Source: Bdellovibrio bacteriovorus | GTDB taxonomy: Bacteria; Bdellovibrionota; Bdellovibrionia; Bdellovibrionales; Bdellovibrionaceae | Length of the DNA: 52,136 nt | Assembly (NCBI RefSeq): GCF_001592745.1 | Contig: NZ_LUKD01000001.1 | Span: forward strand, 66,242 to 118,377 | Direction: 5' to 3' | Shown here: positions 16,391-25,289 of the stretch, one piece after another | Position numbering within the stretch: position 1 is the first letter of the stretch | How the letters are laid out: each line of letters begins with the position of its first letter | Position numbers and translations under genes: made by a program | Notes under the pieces: generated by a model | Databases searched by the model: none | Told to the model about the DNA's origin: nothing | The model's input: the letters and a program-made list of their open reading frames with translations, nothing else

Positions 16391-16397
16391 TCGAAAT

Positions 16398-16428
16398 AAA
16401 AAAGGGACCTCGAAGGTCCCTTTTTTAT
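16398..16428. terminator. Bidirectional terminator after ahpF
   Basis: AAAAAAGGGACCT pairs with AGGTCCCTTTTTT around CGA. It serves ahpF and the convergent VOC gene. Confidence 0.88.
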
Positions 16429-16444
16429 TTAATTTGAAGCTGGT

Positions 16445-16801
16445 TTATATCTCACAAAGTTCGATCGAATGACCATCGGGATCCAAGACAATCGCCTTCT
16501 TTCCGTCCGGCATCTCTGTTGGGTCCAAAATACACATGCTGCCTGGAATTTTCATCAGCTCACCGACGGTGCGTTCTAAATCTGTAATTCGAAAACCTAA
16601 TTGCAGGCTTGGAATTTGAGCTTTTTGAGCGTTTCTGATGGAATACAAAGAAAATTCGACTCCATTGTGAAGGGCGCGATGAACTTCACTTCCCTTATCA
16701 ACTTTTGACGCTGTAAATTGAAAGCCGATTATTCCATAGAATCCCAGCATGTCTTGTAGATGCGGGGTGTTTATTGTGATAGAAGTGATTAACAAACTCA
16801 T
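16445..16801 (-). CDS. VOC superfamily (glyoxalase/bleomycin-resistance-like) protein
   Basis: 118 aa from the ATG at 16801 (MSLLITSITINTPHL). The pattern of VOC domains is clear: an N-terminal beta-alpha-beta unit, FYGIIGFQFT, and the ending VLDPDGHSIELCEI where the last Glu is the usual metal ligand. Members include glyoxalase I, dioxygenases and resistance proteins; the substrate cannot be told. A longer reading to 16837 would overlap the start of pepN on the other strand. It is divergent from pepN with only 27 bp between starts. Confidence 0.82.
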   Translation of the reverse strand: MSLLITSITINTPHLQDMLGFYGIIGFQFTASKVDKGSEVHRALHNGVEFSLYSIRNAQKAQIPSLQLGFRITDLERTVGELMKIPGSMCILDPTEMPDGKKAIVLDPDGHSIELCEI

Positions 16802-16828
16802 CGTCTCTATTATCTGAATCGAGGGCTT

Positions 16829-19447
16829 ATGAAACAAGAAAAAATTTATCTTAAAGACTATAAAGGACCCGCTTTTTCTGTGGATTCAATAAACCTCGAC
16901 TTCGTCATCAATGAAGACTTTTGTCGAGTTATCGCCAAAAGCAAGATGAACAGAACCGAAGAAGGCGCGGAGCTGCGTTTAAACGGCGTTGAGCTGAAAC
17001 TGGTTTCCGTAAAAATTGACGGAACACCTCTTAAGGCCGATCAATACCAAATCACGGAAGAAGAACTGATCATCCCTTCGACTCCGAAAAAATTTGAACT
17101 TGAAATTGAGACTGAGTTGCAACCACAGCACAACACGTCTTTGGAAGGCCTCTATAAATCCAACGGCATTTTCTGCACTCAGTGTGAAGCTCAAGGCTTT
17201 AGAAAAATCACTTACTTCTTAGACCGTCCGGATGTCATGACTTCGTACTCTGTAACTATCGAAGCGGATAAAAAGAAATACCCTGTTTTACTTTCAAACG
17301 GCGATCGCATCAAAATTGAAGACTTAGGAAACGGTCGTCACAAAGCTTTCTGGCGTGATCCACATAAAAAGCCTTGTTACTTGTTTGCTTTAGTCGCTGG
17401 AGATCTTGGTGTTATTCGTGACACCTTCACGACGTCTTCCGGTCGTAAAGTGAATTTAGAAGTCTATGCCGTGCATGGAAAACAAGAACGCTGCTGGCAT
17501 GCTATGGAGTCTTTGAAAAAATCCATGAAATGGGACGAAGAGACCTTCGGTCTTGAATATGATCTTAATGACTACATGATCGTCGCAATTGATGATTTCA
17601 ATGCCGGCGCGATGGAAAACAAAGGTCTTAATATCTTTAACTCTCGCTTAGTTCTGGCCGATTCCAATTCAGCAACAGACGTGGATTTCCACAGCATTGA
17701 ATCGGTTGTCGCGCATGAATACTTCCACAACTGGACAGGCAATCGTGTGACTTTGCGTGACTGGTTCCAACTTTCTTTAAAAGAAGGTTTGACGGTTTTC
17801 CGTGACCAAGAATTTTCTGCCGACATGACGGATCGCGGAGTGCAAAGAATCGAAGACGTCGATGCTCTTCGCACGGGTCAATTCGCTGAAGATGCGGGCC
17901 CTAATGCCCACCCCGTCCGTCCTGAATCTTGTATGGCGGTCGATAATTTCTTCACCATGACGATCTATGAAAAAGGATCTGAAGTGATCCGTATGATGCA
18001 AACGATTGTGGGAAGAAAAGGTTTCCGTAAAGGCATGGATGAATACTTCAAACGTCATGACGGTCAAGCCGTGACGACGGAAGACTTCGCCGCCGCCATT
18101 GCAGAGCCGAATGGTAAAGACTTCACACAGTTTAAGCGTTGGTACAATCAATCTGGGACACCAGTGGTTCACGTGACCGAAGCCTATGACCAAAACAAAG
18201 GTGAATACACGCTGTCATTGGAGCAATCGTGCCCGCCGACTCCAAATCAACCGCATAAAGAGCCTTTCCACATACCATTGATGATGGGCCTTTTAGACAA
18301 AAACGGTAAAGAGCTTGCTTTAAACTGCGACAAAATCCAGGTCAATACAGATGGAAAAAATCTGATTGAACTTAAAGAGCGCAAAGAAACTTTCGTGTTT
18401 AAAGGTCTGAAAGAACGCCCTGTTCTTTCTATCCTTCGTGAGTTCTCTGCACCGATCAATTTGCGTTGGGAAGCCAGCGAAGATGATTTGTACTTCCTTA
18501 TGGAAAAAGACACGGACTCTTTCAACCGTCGCGAGATGGCGCAGAAATTGGGCTTGAATCTTCTTCACAACTTGATTGCTCGTCACCGTGAAGGCGCTCC
18601 GTTAACTATCGACAATCGATATTTAAAAGCTCTCAGTGCGACGATTCGTGATGCCGATATGGATCCAAGCTTCAAGGCAAAGATGCTTCAAATCCCAAGC
18701 CATGCTATCTTGGCGCAAGAAGAGGAAGTTTTAGACTCTGAAGCCTTCCACAACGCGCGCACGACCTTGCGCACGGCGATTGCGCGTGAAAACCGCACGC
18801 AGCTTTTGGATATCTATCACAAATACCACGGTGCCGATCCGAAAAGCCATGACCCGAAAGTCTTCGGCCATCGTGCTTTGAAAAATCAAGCCCTGCACTA
18901 TTTAGCTGAGCTTCACGATCCAGAAATTTTGACGATCGCGAATAAGCAGTACTGGGAAGCACAAAACATGACGGACCGTATGACGGCGTTGATGATTCTT
19001 GCGGATACAGAATCTGAATTCCGCGATAAGGCTTTGAGTGACTTCTATAACAACTGGAAAAATGACTCTGTTGTTATCAATAAGTGGTTCACAGCCCAAG
19101 CTACGACCACAAGGAAGCAGACTTTGGAAGATGTGAAGGCTTTGACGAAACATCCGGCTTTCAATATCACAAATCCCAACAACGTGTATTCGTTGCTAAG
19201 AGCTTTCGGTGCGAACATCGTGCGTTTCAATGACCCTAAAACGGACGCTTACGAATTCTACGCGGATAAGATTCTTGAAATCGACGCGAAGAACCCGCAA
19301 GTCGCCGCTCGCTTGTGCGCGGCTTTCAACTTTGTCAAAAAGTTAGATCCGGTGATGAAAGAAAAAGCTATCAAGCAAATCAAACGCATGGTGGCGGTTG
19401 AAACTCTTTCGAAAAACTCTCGCGAGCTTTTACAGTCTTCCATCTAA
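16829..19447 (+). CDS. pepN: Aminopeptidase N (M1 family)
   Basis: 872 aa zinc aminopeptidase, full length for E. coli-type PepN. The exopeptidase motif GAMEN is at 260-264 and the zinc site HEYFH at 296-300 with the third ligand Glu319 in SLKEGL. No signal peptide, so it is cytoplasmic. It trims peptides from the N-terminus, which fits a proteolytic, amino-acid-consuming lifestyle. GAGGG lies upstream of the ATG. Ends at a double hairpin. Confidence 0.96.
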   Translation: MKQEKIYLKDYKGPAFSVDSINLDFVINEDFCRVIAKSKMNRTEEGAELRLNGVELKLVSVKIDGTPLKADQYQITEEELIIPSTPKKFELEIETELQPQHNTSLEGLYKSNGIFCTQCEAQGFRKITYFLDRPDVMTSYSVTIEADKKKYPVLLSNGDRIKIEDLGNGRHKAFWRDPHKKPCYLFALVAGDLGVIRDTFTTSSGRKVNLEVYAVHGKQERCWHAMESLKKSMKWDEETFGLEYDLNDYMIVAIDDFNAGAMENKGLNIFNSRLVLADSNSATDVDFHSIESVVAHEYFHNWTGNRVTLRDWFQLSLKEGLTVFRDQEFSADMTDRGVQRIEDVDALRTGQFAEDAGPNAHPVRPESCMAVDNFFTMTIYEKGSEVIRMMQTIVGRKGFRKGMDEYFKRHDGQAVTTEDFAAAIAEPNGKDFTQFKRWYNQSGTPVVHVTEAYDQNKGEYTLSLEQSCPPTPNQPHKEPFHIPLMMGLLDKNGKELALNCDKIQVNTDGKNLIELKERKETFVFKGLKERPVLSILREFSAPINLRWEASEDDLYFLMEKDTDSFNRREMAQKLGLNLLHNLIARHREGAPLTIDNRYLKALSATIRDADMDPSFKAKMLQIPSHAILAQEEEVLDSEAFHNARTTLRTAIARENRTQLLDIYHKYHGADPKSHDPKVFGHRALKNQALHYLAELHDPEILTIANKQYWEAQNMTDRMTALMILADTESEFRDKALSDFYNNWKNDSVVINKWFTAQATTTRKQTLEDVKALTKHPAFNITNPNNVYSLLRAFGANIVRFNDPKTDAYEFYADKILEIDAKNPQVAARLCAAFNFVKKLDPVMKEKAIKQIKRMVAVETLSKNSRELLQSSI

Positions 19448-19454
19448 GAAACAG

Positions 19455-19469
19455 GCGGCCTTGGGCCGC
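19455..19469 (+). repeat. GC-rich hairpin after pepN
   Basis: GCGGCC-TTG?-GGCCGC: arms 19455-19460 and 19464-19469 with a 3-nt loop, without its own T-tract. It lies 16 bp before the terminator and may stabilise the mRNA end. Confidence 0.6.
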
Positions 19470-19484
19470 TGAGGTCTTTAAAAT

Positions 19485-19518
19485 AAAAAAGCAGAAAGGA
19501 ACCCTTTCTGCTTTTTTA
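19485..19518. terminator. Bidirectional terminator between pepN and folE
   Basis: AAAAAAGCAGAAAGG pairs with CCTTTCTGCTTTTTT around a 3-nt loop, with A-tract and T-tract on the two sides. Confidence 0.88.
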
Positions 19519-19538
19519 TTTCCAATATTATTATTCAA

Positions 19539-20255
19539 TTATTTCGTACGACAGTGCTGCAAGAACTCTTCACGCGTTTCCATACGGGTCTTAAAGTGAC
19601 CACGCAGATCCGCTGTGGCAGTGGCACTACCTGTGTCTTCAATACCTCTCATCACCACACAGTAGTGCTTGGCATTGATGTGCACCGCTACGTGCTCCGT
19701 TCCCAAGATGTATTGCAGACAGTCCGTGATTTGCTTCGTCAGGCGCTCTTGCACCTGCGGGCGGCGGCCGAAGTACTGAACGATGCGATTGATCTTAGAA
19801 AGACCGATCACTTTTTTATTTGGAATATACGCGACAGTAGCAAAGCCATCGATCGGCAAAAAGTGATGCTCACAGAAAGAAAGACAGCTGATGTTTTGAA
19901 CCACGATCATCTGATCGTAATTCATTTTGTTTTCAATAACCGTCATCTTCGGAAACTTTTTAGGGTCTAAACCACTAAAAACCTCGTTCACGTACATTTT
20001 AGCCACACGACGTGGTGTCTCGCGAAGACTGTCGTCGGAAAGATCCAGTCCCAAAGTTTCCATGATATCGACGAATTTTTCGGTGATCTTTTCAATCTTT
20101 TCTTCGTTTGAAAGACCATTATGGATCATCGGCGTCGGACGCACATTATCCAGGATCTGCTTTACGGCGATCGCAACCTCATGCGGTGAAGCGGGGTCTA
20201 CGGGAGGCAGTTTCTTAGAGATTTTTGCCGACTTTTTCTTTGTTGTTTTAGACAT
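19539..20255 (-). CDS. folE: GTP cyclohydrolase I (FolE)
   Basis: 238 aa. It opens GTP to 7,8-dihydroneopterin triphosphate, the first step of tetrahydrofolate synthesis. The zinc and active-site segments are present: SFCEHHFLPIDG, VIGLSKINRIVQ, RPQVQERLT and HYCVVMRGI. About 35 extra residues at the N-terminus (lysine-rich, then Pro-rich) precede the conserved core; this is a modest extension. No other folate gene is adjacent. The shared terminator suggests a single-gene transcript. Confidence 0.95.
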   Translation of the reverse strand: MSKTTKKKSAKISKKLPPVDPASPHEVAIAVKQILDNVRPTPMIHNGLSNEEKIEKITEKFVDIMETLGLDLSDDSLRETPRRVAKMYVNEVFSGLDPKKFPKMTVIENKMNYDQMIVVQNISCLSFCEHHFLPIDGFATVAYIPNKKVIGLSKINRIVQYFGRRPQVQERLTKQITDCLQYILGTEHVAVHINAKHYCVVMRGIEDTGSATATADLRGHFKTRMETREEFLQHCRTK

Positions 20256-20317
20256 GATTCTACCCTTAGATGAAAACGCCTTTATGCCCTAAAAAACTGG
20301 GGTGAGAAAGCTTAAAG

Positions 20318-20989
20318 CTAAACTTTCTGTAAATTTTGACTGTTTAACCACTGACGAAGCATCTCTTTATCTGAAGACGAGGTGCCTTCAAAGTGAACGC
20401 GGACATGATCGGCTTTCACATCAATGACTTTTGCAGAGCATTGAATATCGTTGATATCGGTGAACTGCAACGCGAGCTTGTCTCCGGCCTTGTAAGAAAC
20501 CCCACCAGGTACCGCGATACGCGCCCCCGTATAAGAAAGATCTAAAGTTTGCGTCTCGATTCCATTCAACATCACGGGCGTCGTAATAGAAAAGCGCTCG
20601 CCTGTAGGTGCGAACCAATTTTGACGTCGATCCAGGTAAGGATAGCGGAAAAAATACGATACGGTTCCCACAATAAAAAGAACCAATAAACAATCTAGAA
20701 GCTTCGCTGTGCTGATCAAAGGATCCACATGCTCCATGTCACGAATCAGACCGTAACCCGTGTTTAAGACGAAAAGAGCGCAAAGAACGATCCCTAGAAG
20801 CCACGAGGATTTGTGACGAATCATCAAACTGACACCGGCACCGAAGATCAACAACCATCCCACCCAGCTAAAAATCTGAGTTCCTGTTCGCTGATACATG
20901 AGGATGTCCAACACGGGTGTGAGAATTAAGACGGCCGCAGCCATCTGCACTGTTCGAGGACGTTCTAAGGTGGTTGCTTTTGTTTCCAT
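20318..20989 (-). CDS. Membrane PilZ-domain protein
   Basis: 223 aa. Residues about 14-112 hold four hydrophobic helices; the C-terminal 100 residues look like a PilZ domain, with DLSYTGARIAV matching the (D/N)xSxxG box. The upstream Arg motif is only YLDRRQN, not a clean RxxxR, so c-di-GMP binding is uncertain. It would be an inner-membrane protein with a cytoplasmic PilZ tail. No partner gene is coupled to it. Bdellovibrio genomes are known to be rich in PilZ proteins. Confidence 0.75.
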   Translation of the reverse strand: METKATTLERPRTVQMAAAVLILTPVLDILMYQRTGTQIFSWVGWLLIFGAGVSLMIRHKSSWLLGIVLCALFVLNTGYGLIRDMEHVDPLISTAKLLDCLLVLFIVGTVSYFFRYPYLDRRQNWFAPTGERFSITTPVMLNGIETQTLDLSYTGARIAVPGGVSYKAGDKLALQFTDINDIQCSAKVIDVKADHVRVHFEGTSSSDKEMLRQWLNSQNLQKV

Positions 20990-21117
20990 ACAGGGTTTCT
21001 TATCGGAAAACAGAGCTTGAAGTTAAATCAATGTACCAAATTGAGACGGAACACACAGTGCGTTCAGAGGCAGATTTTTATTGATTCCCTCGACGCGTCC
21101 AATAGAATTTTCCCATC

Positions 21118-22281
21118 GTGATACATTATAAAATTACCTCCGCATTGATCGTATTGGCTTCCTTATTCACCTTTAAACAGGCCCAGGCTTATCCTGACTT
21201 TATTGGATATGCCTACTCTTCGTGCATTACCTGCCATTACAACGGCCTTGGTGGAGGCGCCCTGAATGACTATGGTCGCGCTTTGTATGCCACAGAGATC
21301 ACGGCTCGTGATATTTACCCTAAGAACGTCGATGAGGAAGAAATTGCAGCTCAATCAGGATTCTTAGGAAAAAAATCACTTCCTTGGTGGGTGCGTCCCG
21401 GAATTAAATACCGCGGCCTGTGGTTGAAGATGGATCCAGGATCGCAAGCGACTTCCGAGCGATTCATCAACATGCAAAATGATGTGAATCTGACTTTCTT
21501 CTTCGACAAGAAACAGAAATACACTTTGGTAACAACACCTTCTTATACGGGCATCGAACCCTACTACGGGAAAACCAACACGTGGTTCATGAAGGAATAC
21601 TATCTTCGCTACAAACAAAGCAACAACCTGTGGTGGTACGTCGGACAAATGGATAAAGCCTTCGGTCTGCGTAACGTGGATCACACCGCCGTCAATCGTC
21701 GCGTAATTACTTTAGGTCAATTCGACCAATCCCAAGGTGTTATCGCTCACTTTACCTACCCCGATTGGGACATCGCTGCGAACGTGTTCTTCGGAAACGG
21801 CGCTCAGGAAGAACCTGAAAAGCAAAAAGGTTACTCAATCACCGGCGAATACCAGGTTTTTGAAAAATTCAAAATCGGCGGCTCTTTCTTGAGTTCCGAA
21901 AGTGAACAGAGCAAATGGAATCTTTTGGCCTTCACCACGCGCATGGGTCTTTCCAAAGGTTCGGCGATCATGGCCGAAGCTGGATTTAAAGAGCGGACGA
22001 ATAAACTATCTGGCGCCGATGCGATGTTAGGAACTTATGCTCTGGTTGAAACGCTTGTGAATGTGCGCCGTGGATACAATATTTTGTCGGTCGTAGAGCA
22101 CAGCAAAGAGGACATCAAAAAATCCTCGCCGGAAGTGATGAAGTGGAGCTTAGGCGCGTTGATGTTCCCATTACCTCGCCTTGAACTTCGCGCCATGGCC
22201 ACAAATGCCAAAGTCTACGCAGATCAAACAGGTTCGCAAGATGCCTGGGCTCTGCAAGGTCAAGTTCACGTTTCTTATTAG
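21118..22281 (+). CDS. Outer-membrane beta-barrel with N-terminal CxxCH heme motif
   Basis: 387 aa from a GTG start; no good ribosome binding site is seen. A signal peptide ends at QAQA/YPD. SSCITCHYNGLGGG (about residues 35-48) is a c-type heme attachment motif, then follow NDYGRAL and a long aromatic-rich, alternating beta pattern (for example WWYVGQMDKAFGLR) that ends in Tyr as barrels do. A one-heme module fused to a porin-like barrel suggests electron transfer or heme-dependent assembly at the outer membrane. Eight bases separate it from the next barrel gene. Confidence 0.72.
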   Translation: MIHYKITSALIVLASLFTFKQAQAYPDFIGYAYSSCITCHYNGLGGGALNDYGRALYATEITARDIYPKNVDEEEIAAQSGFLGKKSLPWWVRPGIKYRGLWLKMDPGSQATSERFINMQNDVNLTFFFDKKQKYTLVTTPSYTGIEPYYGKTNTWFMKEYYLRYKQSNNLWWYVGQMDKAFGLRNVDHTAVNRRVITLGQFDQSQGVIAHFTYPDWDIAANVFFGNGAQEEPEKQKGYSITGEYQVFEKFKIGGSFLSSESEQSKWNLLAFTTRMGLSKGSAIMAEAGFKERTNKLSGADAMLGTYALVETLVNVRRGYNILSVVEHSKEDIKKSSPEVMKWSLGALMFPLPRLELRAMATNAKVYADQTGSQDAWALQGQVHVSY

Positions 22282-22289
22282 GAGAGGTC

Positions 22290-22946
22290 ATGAAAAAGTT
22301 TATTTTATTTTTCTTAGTAAGCTCGTTGTTGTCGACCTCTTTTGCTCAAGAAGAAGCGTCATCTGACGAAGAGGCCGCTGCGACTACGGAAGAGACTGCA
22401 GAAGCGGCCCCCGCCCCCTCAAGCACCGTGAAGGCGAAAAAAGTGACTTCGCGTGAAACTTGGGGTGTTAACGTCGCAGCCTTGCAGTGGAATGAAAAAT
22501 TAAAACTGCAGCAAGGGCTCACGAGCGAAAGTGATAATGCCAATTACAACGGTATGATCGTCACGATTCAAAAAGAAGTGACCTACTACCGCTGGGGTTG
22601 GAACTTTGGCGCGTTCATCGGAGCCGGTCGTGCCAATGGTGGCGGAGACAACTCTTTGGATTACTCTGAAGGCAAAGTGGCGTTCACAGTTTACGGTGTC
22701 TCCCCTCGCGCGTTTTATCGTTTCTCGGGCAGAATCAATGCAGGGATTTCAGTGCTCGCTTTTATGAAGAACGCGGATTGGCCGGCAGCTTCCGGTCAAA
22801 CTATTGACTCTGGTCGCAATATGAACGTGATGCCGATGGCGGATCTTAACATTCGTTTGTTTCAAAAGTGGGATTTCTATCAAGGCTTAGGGCCTTTGGC
22901 GGAAGGATCCACAATGTGGAAAGTCGGAGCCACATACCGATTCTAA
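22290..22946 (+). CDS. Outer-membrane beta-barrel protein
   Basis: 218 aa. Signal peptide MKKFILFFLVSSLLSTSFAQ, then an acidic Ala/Glu/Pro-rich linker (about 21-50), then an eight-strand-like barrel ending in VGATYRF, the aromatic C-terminus recognised by the BAM complex. The start ATG follows AGGAGAGG. It forms an operon with the heme-barrel gene upstream. Family unknown to me. Confidence 0.72.
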   Translation: MKKFILFFLVSSLLSTSFAQEEASSDEEAAATTEETAEAAPAPSSTVKAKKVTSRETWGVNVAALQWNEKLKLQQGLTSESDNANYNGMIVTIQKEVTYYRWGWNFGAFIGAGRANGGGDNSLDYSEGKVAFTVYGVSPRAFYRFSGRINAGISVLAFMKNADWPAASGQTIDSGRNMNVMPMADLNIRLFQKWDFYQGLGPLAEGSTMWKVGATYRF

Positions 22947-22964
22947 AAAGGCTTTAAGAGAATT

Positions 22965-22998
22965 AAAAAAGGCGCAGTCGATAAACTGCGCCTTTTTA
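22965..22998. terminator. Terminator between barrel gene and YceI gene
   Basis: AAAAAGGCGCAGT pairs with ACTGCGCCTTTTT around CGATAA; usable in both directions. Confidence 0.88.
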
Positions 22999-23016
22999 TT
23001 TTGTGATGTCGAAAAT

Positions 23017-23496
23017 CTATTTCACAGGAACAGCGACATGAAGAGTCACTTCATCTTCAACGCCAACACCCATGTAGTTGATATCGCTGATTCCAAAGTC
23101 AGACAAAGTCAGTTTGAAATTCGCTTTCAAAGTTTTGCCTTCTACTTTGTATGTGCCTTCAACGTCTTTTTCTACGCCCTTGATTTTGATTTTGCCTTTA
23201 CCTTTACCGCCTTTACCCGTTGCTGACACTAGAACAGCCTCTGGGAAAGCTTTTGTATCCAGGTGCTTTTGCGTGTGCTTGTCACGAAGCTCAACACCGG
23301 TTTTTAGCGTGCGAAGATCAACGATGATATTTTCCGCAGAAACTTCGTCACCCTTCACTGTCGCTTGGCCTTTTACAGAGCCGGTCTTCGCTTTGAAATC
23401 CCCCATCGGATTTAGAATCACATCTACAGTGACACTTTGAGCAAAAGCTGCGCATGATAAACTTGTTGTTAAAAACAAAGTTGCTAAAAACTTCAT
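23017..23496 (-). CDS. YceI-family periplasmic protein
   Basis: 159 aa with a signal peptide (cut near AFA/QSV). Mature part fits the YceI lipocalin-like family that binds isoprenoid or polyprenyl lipids: VTGSVKG-like start, DLRTLKTGVELRDKH and KHLDTKAFPEA are diagnostic. GGGGGA lies eight bases before the ATG. It follows the heme operon on the same strand, 45 bp after its last stop, and might be read through from it. In some bacteria YceI proteins are encoded beside cytochromes. Confidence 0.88.
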   Translation of the reverse strand: MKFLATLFLTTSLSCAAFAQSVTVDVILNPMGDFKAKTGSVKGQATVKGDEVSAENIIVDLRTLKTGVELRDKHTQKHLDTKAFPEAVLVSATGKGGKGKGKIKIKGVEKDVEGTYKVEGKTLKANFKLTLSDFGISDINYMGVGVEDEVTLHVAVPVK

Positions 23497-23541
23497 TAGA
23501 AAAATCCCCCTAAGTTCAGTGATTGTTTTAGTTCAATTAAA

Positions 23542-24561
23542 TTATTTAATGCTATTGATCCAGTCAGCGATGGCCTGCACTTCCGCCGCAGAAATGCTTC
23601 CGCCTGAAGGCATGCTTTTCGCCCCACCGCCCGAAGATCCTTTAAGTACGTTGTACAACGTCGAGCCCTCGGCATTGCCTTTGACTACCCAACCATTAGA
23701 AAGCGCTTTATTCTCGGTAAGGTTCACCAGGTTCGGAGCATTACCGCCCGACTTATGACAGCTCACGCACTTCGCATCGTAAATTGCTTTTGCGATGATA
23801 AACTTAGGATTCACTTCGTCTTCACCCGTTGAAGATCCCGGAGCTGTCAGACTTGGATCCCAAATCACATTCGCAATCATATTGTTGTTCGCGACATAGC
23901 GAGACATGACGTTGAGTTCTTGATTCGTCAACTTACCTTCTTTGTAATAGCTATCGCCACCAAAGACCATGTACTCATAAACCTGTCCGCCTACTGGAGC
24001 AGCGGACACACTCTTAGCGACCACCGAAAAGTCTCCGGGTGCGATCGAGGATTTCTGCACAGTTCCCGTTTGCAAAATACCGTTAATCATTAAAGAAATT
24101 TCTCCGGCCTTCATACCGAAATTGGCACCAAGGACCATTTGATCCCCACTCGCCGGAAGATTTGATTCAATGTATTCCGTCCACGTGCCCGCACCACCGC
24201 TGCTGGAACGAACCGCACGAACTTTGCCGCTGGCAACGTTGATATAAGTCTCTTCGTTCGCGGCACCCGATGACACGGTGATAATTTTTCCTGTGGCTTT
24301 TCGGTCTACGGCGACGATCACAGACCATTGATCTGCAACCCAGAAACCTTTATTCACGAAATTAGGATTGCCCGGCTTCGACCAAGCATTCAAAGATTCG
24401 GAATCCAAAAGAGCAGGGATCGTCTTTGAGTCGAGCTCAAAGATACCTTGTTCATAGATCACTTGATCCTGCAAAGCAAAGTCACTGCAATTCTGAAATG
24501 CCACTACCAAACCGGTCATGGCCCCGACTGCAATAATGCTTTTTTTAACCCCCACGAACAT
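23542..24561 (-). CDS. LamG-like / cytochrome c lipoprotein
   Basis: 339 aa. The leader ends in VVAFQNC, an atypical lipobox. Residues about 70-215 look like a LamG/concanavalin-like beta-sandwich (FWVADQWSVIVAVD, LMINGILQTG, YEYMVFGG). The C-terminal domain carries CVSCHKSGGNAPNL and a distal KSMPSGG Met, a one-heme cytochrome c. GGGGGA precedes the ATG by three bases; a GTG two codons later is also possible. Last gene of the tight four-gene operon. Electron transfer coupled to ligand or surface binding is inference. Confidence 0.75.
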   Translation of the reverse strand: MFVGVKKSIIAVGAMTGLVVAFQNCSDFALQDQVIYEQGIFELDSKTIPALLDSESLNAWSKPGNPNFVNKGFWVADQWSVIVAVDRKATGKIITVSSGAANEETYINVASGKVRAVRSSSGGAGTWTEYIESNLPASGDQMVLGANFGMKAGEISLMINGILQTGTVQKSSIAPGDFSVVAKSVSAAPVGGQVYEYMVFGGDSYYKEGKLTNQELNVMSRYVANNNMIANVIWDPSLTAPGSSTGEDEVNPKFIIAKAIYDAKCVSCHKSGGNAPNLVNLTENKALSNGWVVKGNAEGSTLYNVLKGSSGGGAKSMPSGGSISAAEVQAIADWINSIK

Positions 24562-24576
24562 TCTTCCCCCGAAAAC

Positions 24577-25287
24577 CTATTGTAATTGCCAACCTGGCGA
24601 TTCGCAAACTTGAAGAGCCAAAGCTCGCCATCTTTCAAGTGGCGTCTCGTTCTTGGCCAACAAAGCCCGGTCCAAATCTAATAAAGAGTTCACAATCAGC
24701 TCCGAAGCTTCATCTCCCCGATAAAACAAAGCGTAGACCTGACGTATCGTATCGGCTGTTGGCGCCGTCGCTCGATTGGTTAGCTTTTCTAAAATCGCAT
24801 TCACACCTTGGTCCATACCGAGCACGTTCTCGCAGAACTGCACACGGAAAGACTCCCGAACGGTGTTGTCATCGGTCGTGATCGGAAGATTGGAGTTAGA
24901 GATATCTCCACCACAATCGCGACCTGAATAAGAACCATAAGGATTACAACCTAAGCCGTACTGAGCTCCGCGATTGATGATCCATTGATTGATCAGGGCT
25001 TCTAAATTGGGAACTGGAGTCGCTGAACTCGTGAATATTTCGCGCATTAAATCGGCGACGTATTCCCGATTCACTACCAAAGTTTTTTGTGTAGGCAACA
25101 GGACTTCTTTTTGCGCCGGATGCGATTGATCCGTTGAACCTTCCATACCCATGGAAAGATTCATCGAAGCCATATCCAAAGTTTCAAAACCACCCATGCC
25201 CATCTGCCCACAGTTTTGATACATCTGAGTCAGGACTAAACCGGTGATCGCTAAAGTAAAGATTTTTGTTTTTTGCGACTTCAACAT
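24577..25287 (-). CDS. QNC lipoprotein, DUF1592-type operon partner
   Basis: 236 aa. The leader ends in MYQNCGQMG, again an atypical lipobox with Asn before Cys. The mature protein has Cys residues (LGCNPYG, RDCGG, QFCENV, QVCES) and no heme motif. LVVNREYVADLMREIF resembles the start of DUF1587/1592-type proteins, but I cannot assign a domain. It starts two bases after the stop of the DUF1501-like gene and precedes the LamG/cytochrome gene by 15 bases. Confidence 0.65.
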   Translation of the reverse strand: MLKSQKTKIFTLAITGLVLTQMYQNCGQMGMGGFETLDMASMNLSMGMEGSTDQSHPAQKEVLLPTQKTLVVNREYVADLMREIFTSSATPVPNLEALINQWIINRGAQYGLGCNPYGSYSGRDCGGDISNSNLPITTDDNTVRESFRVQFCENVLGMDQGVNAILEKLTNRATAPTADTIRQVYALFYRGDEASELIVNSLLDLDRALLAKNETPLERWRALALQVCESPGWQLQ

Positions 25288-25289
25288 CT

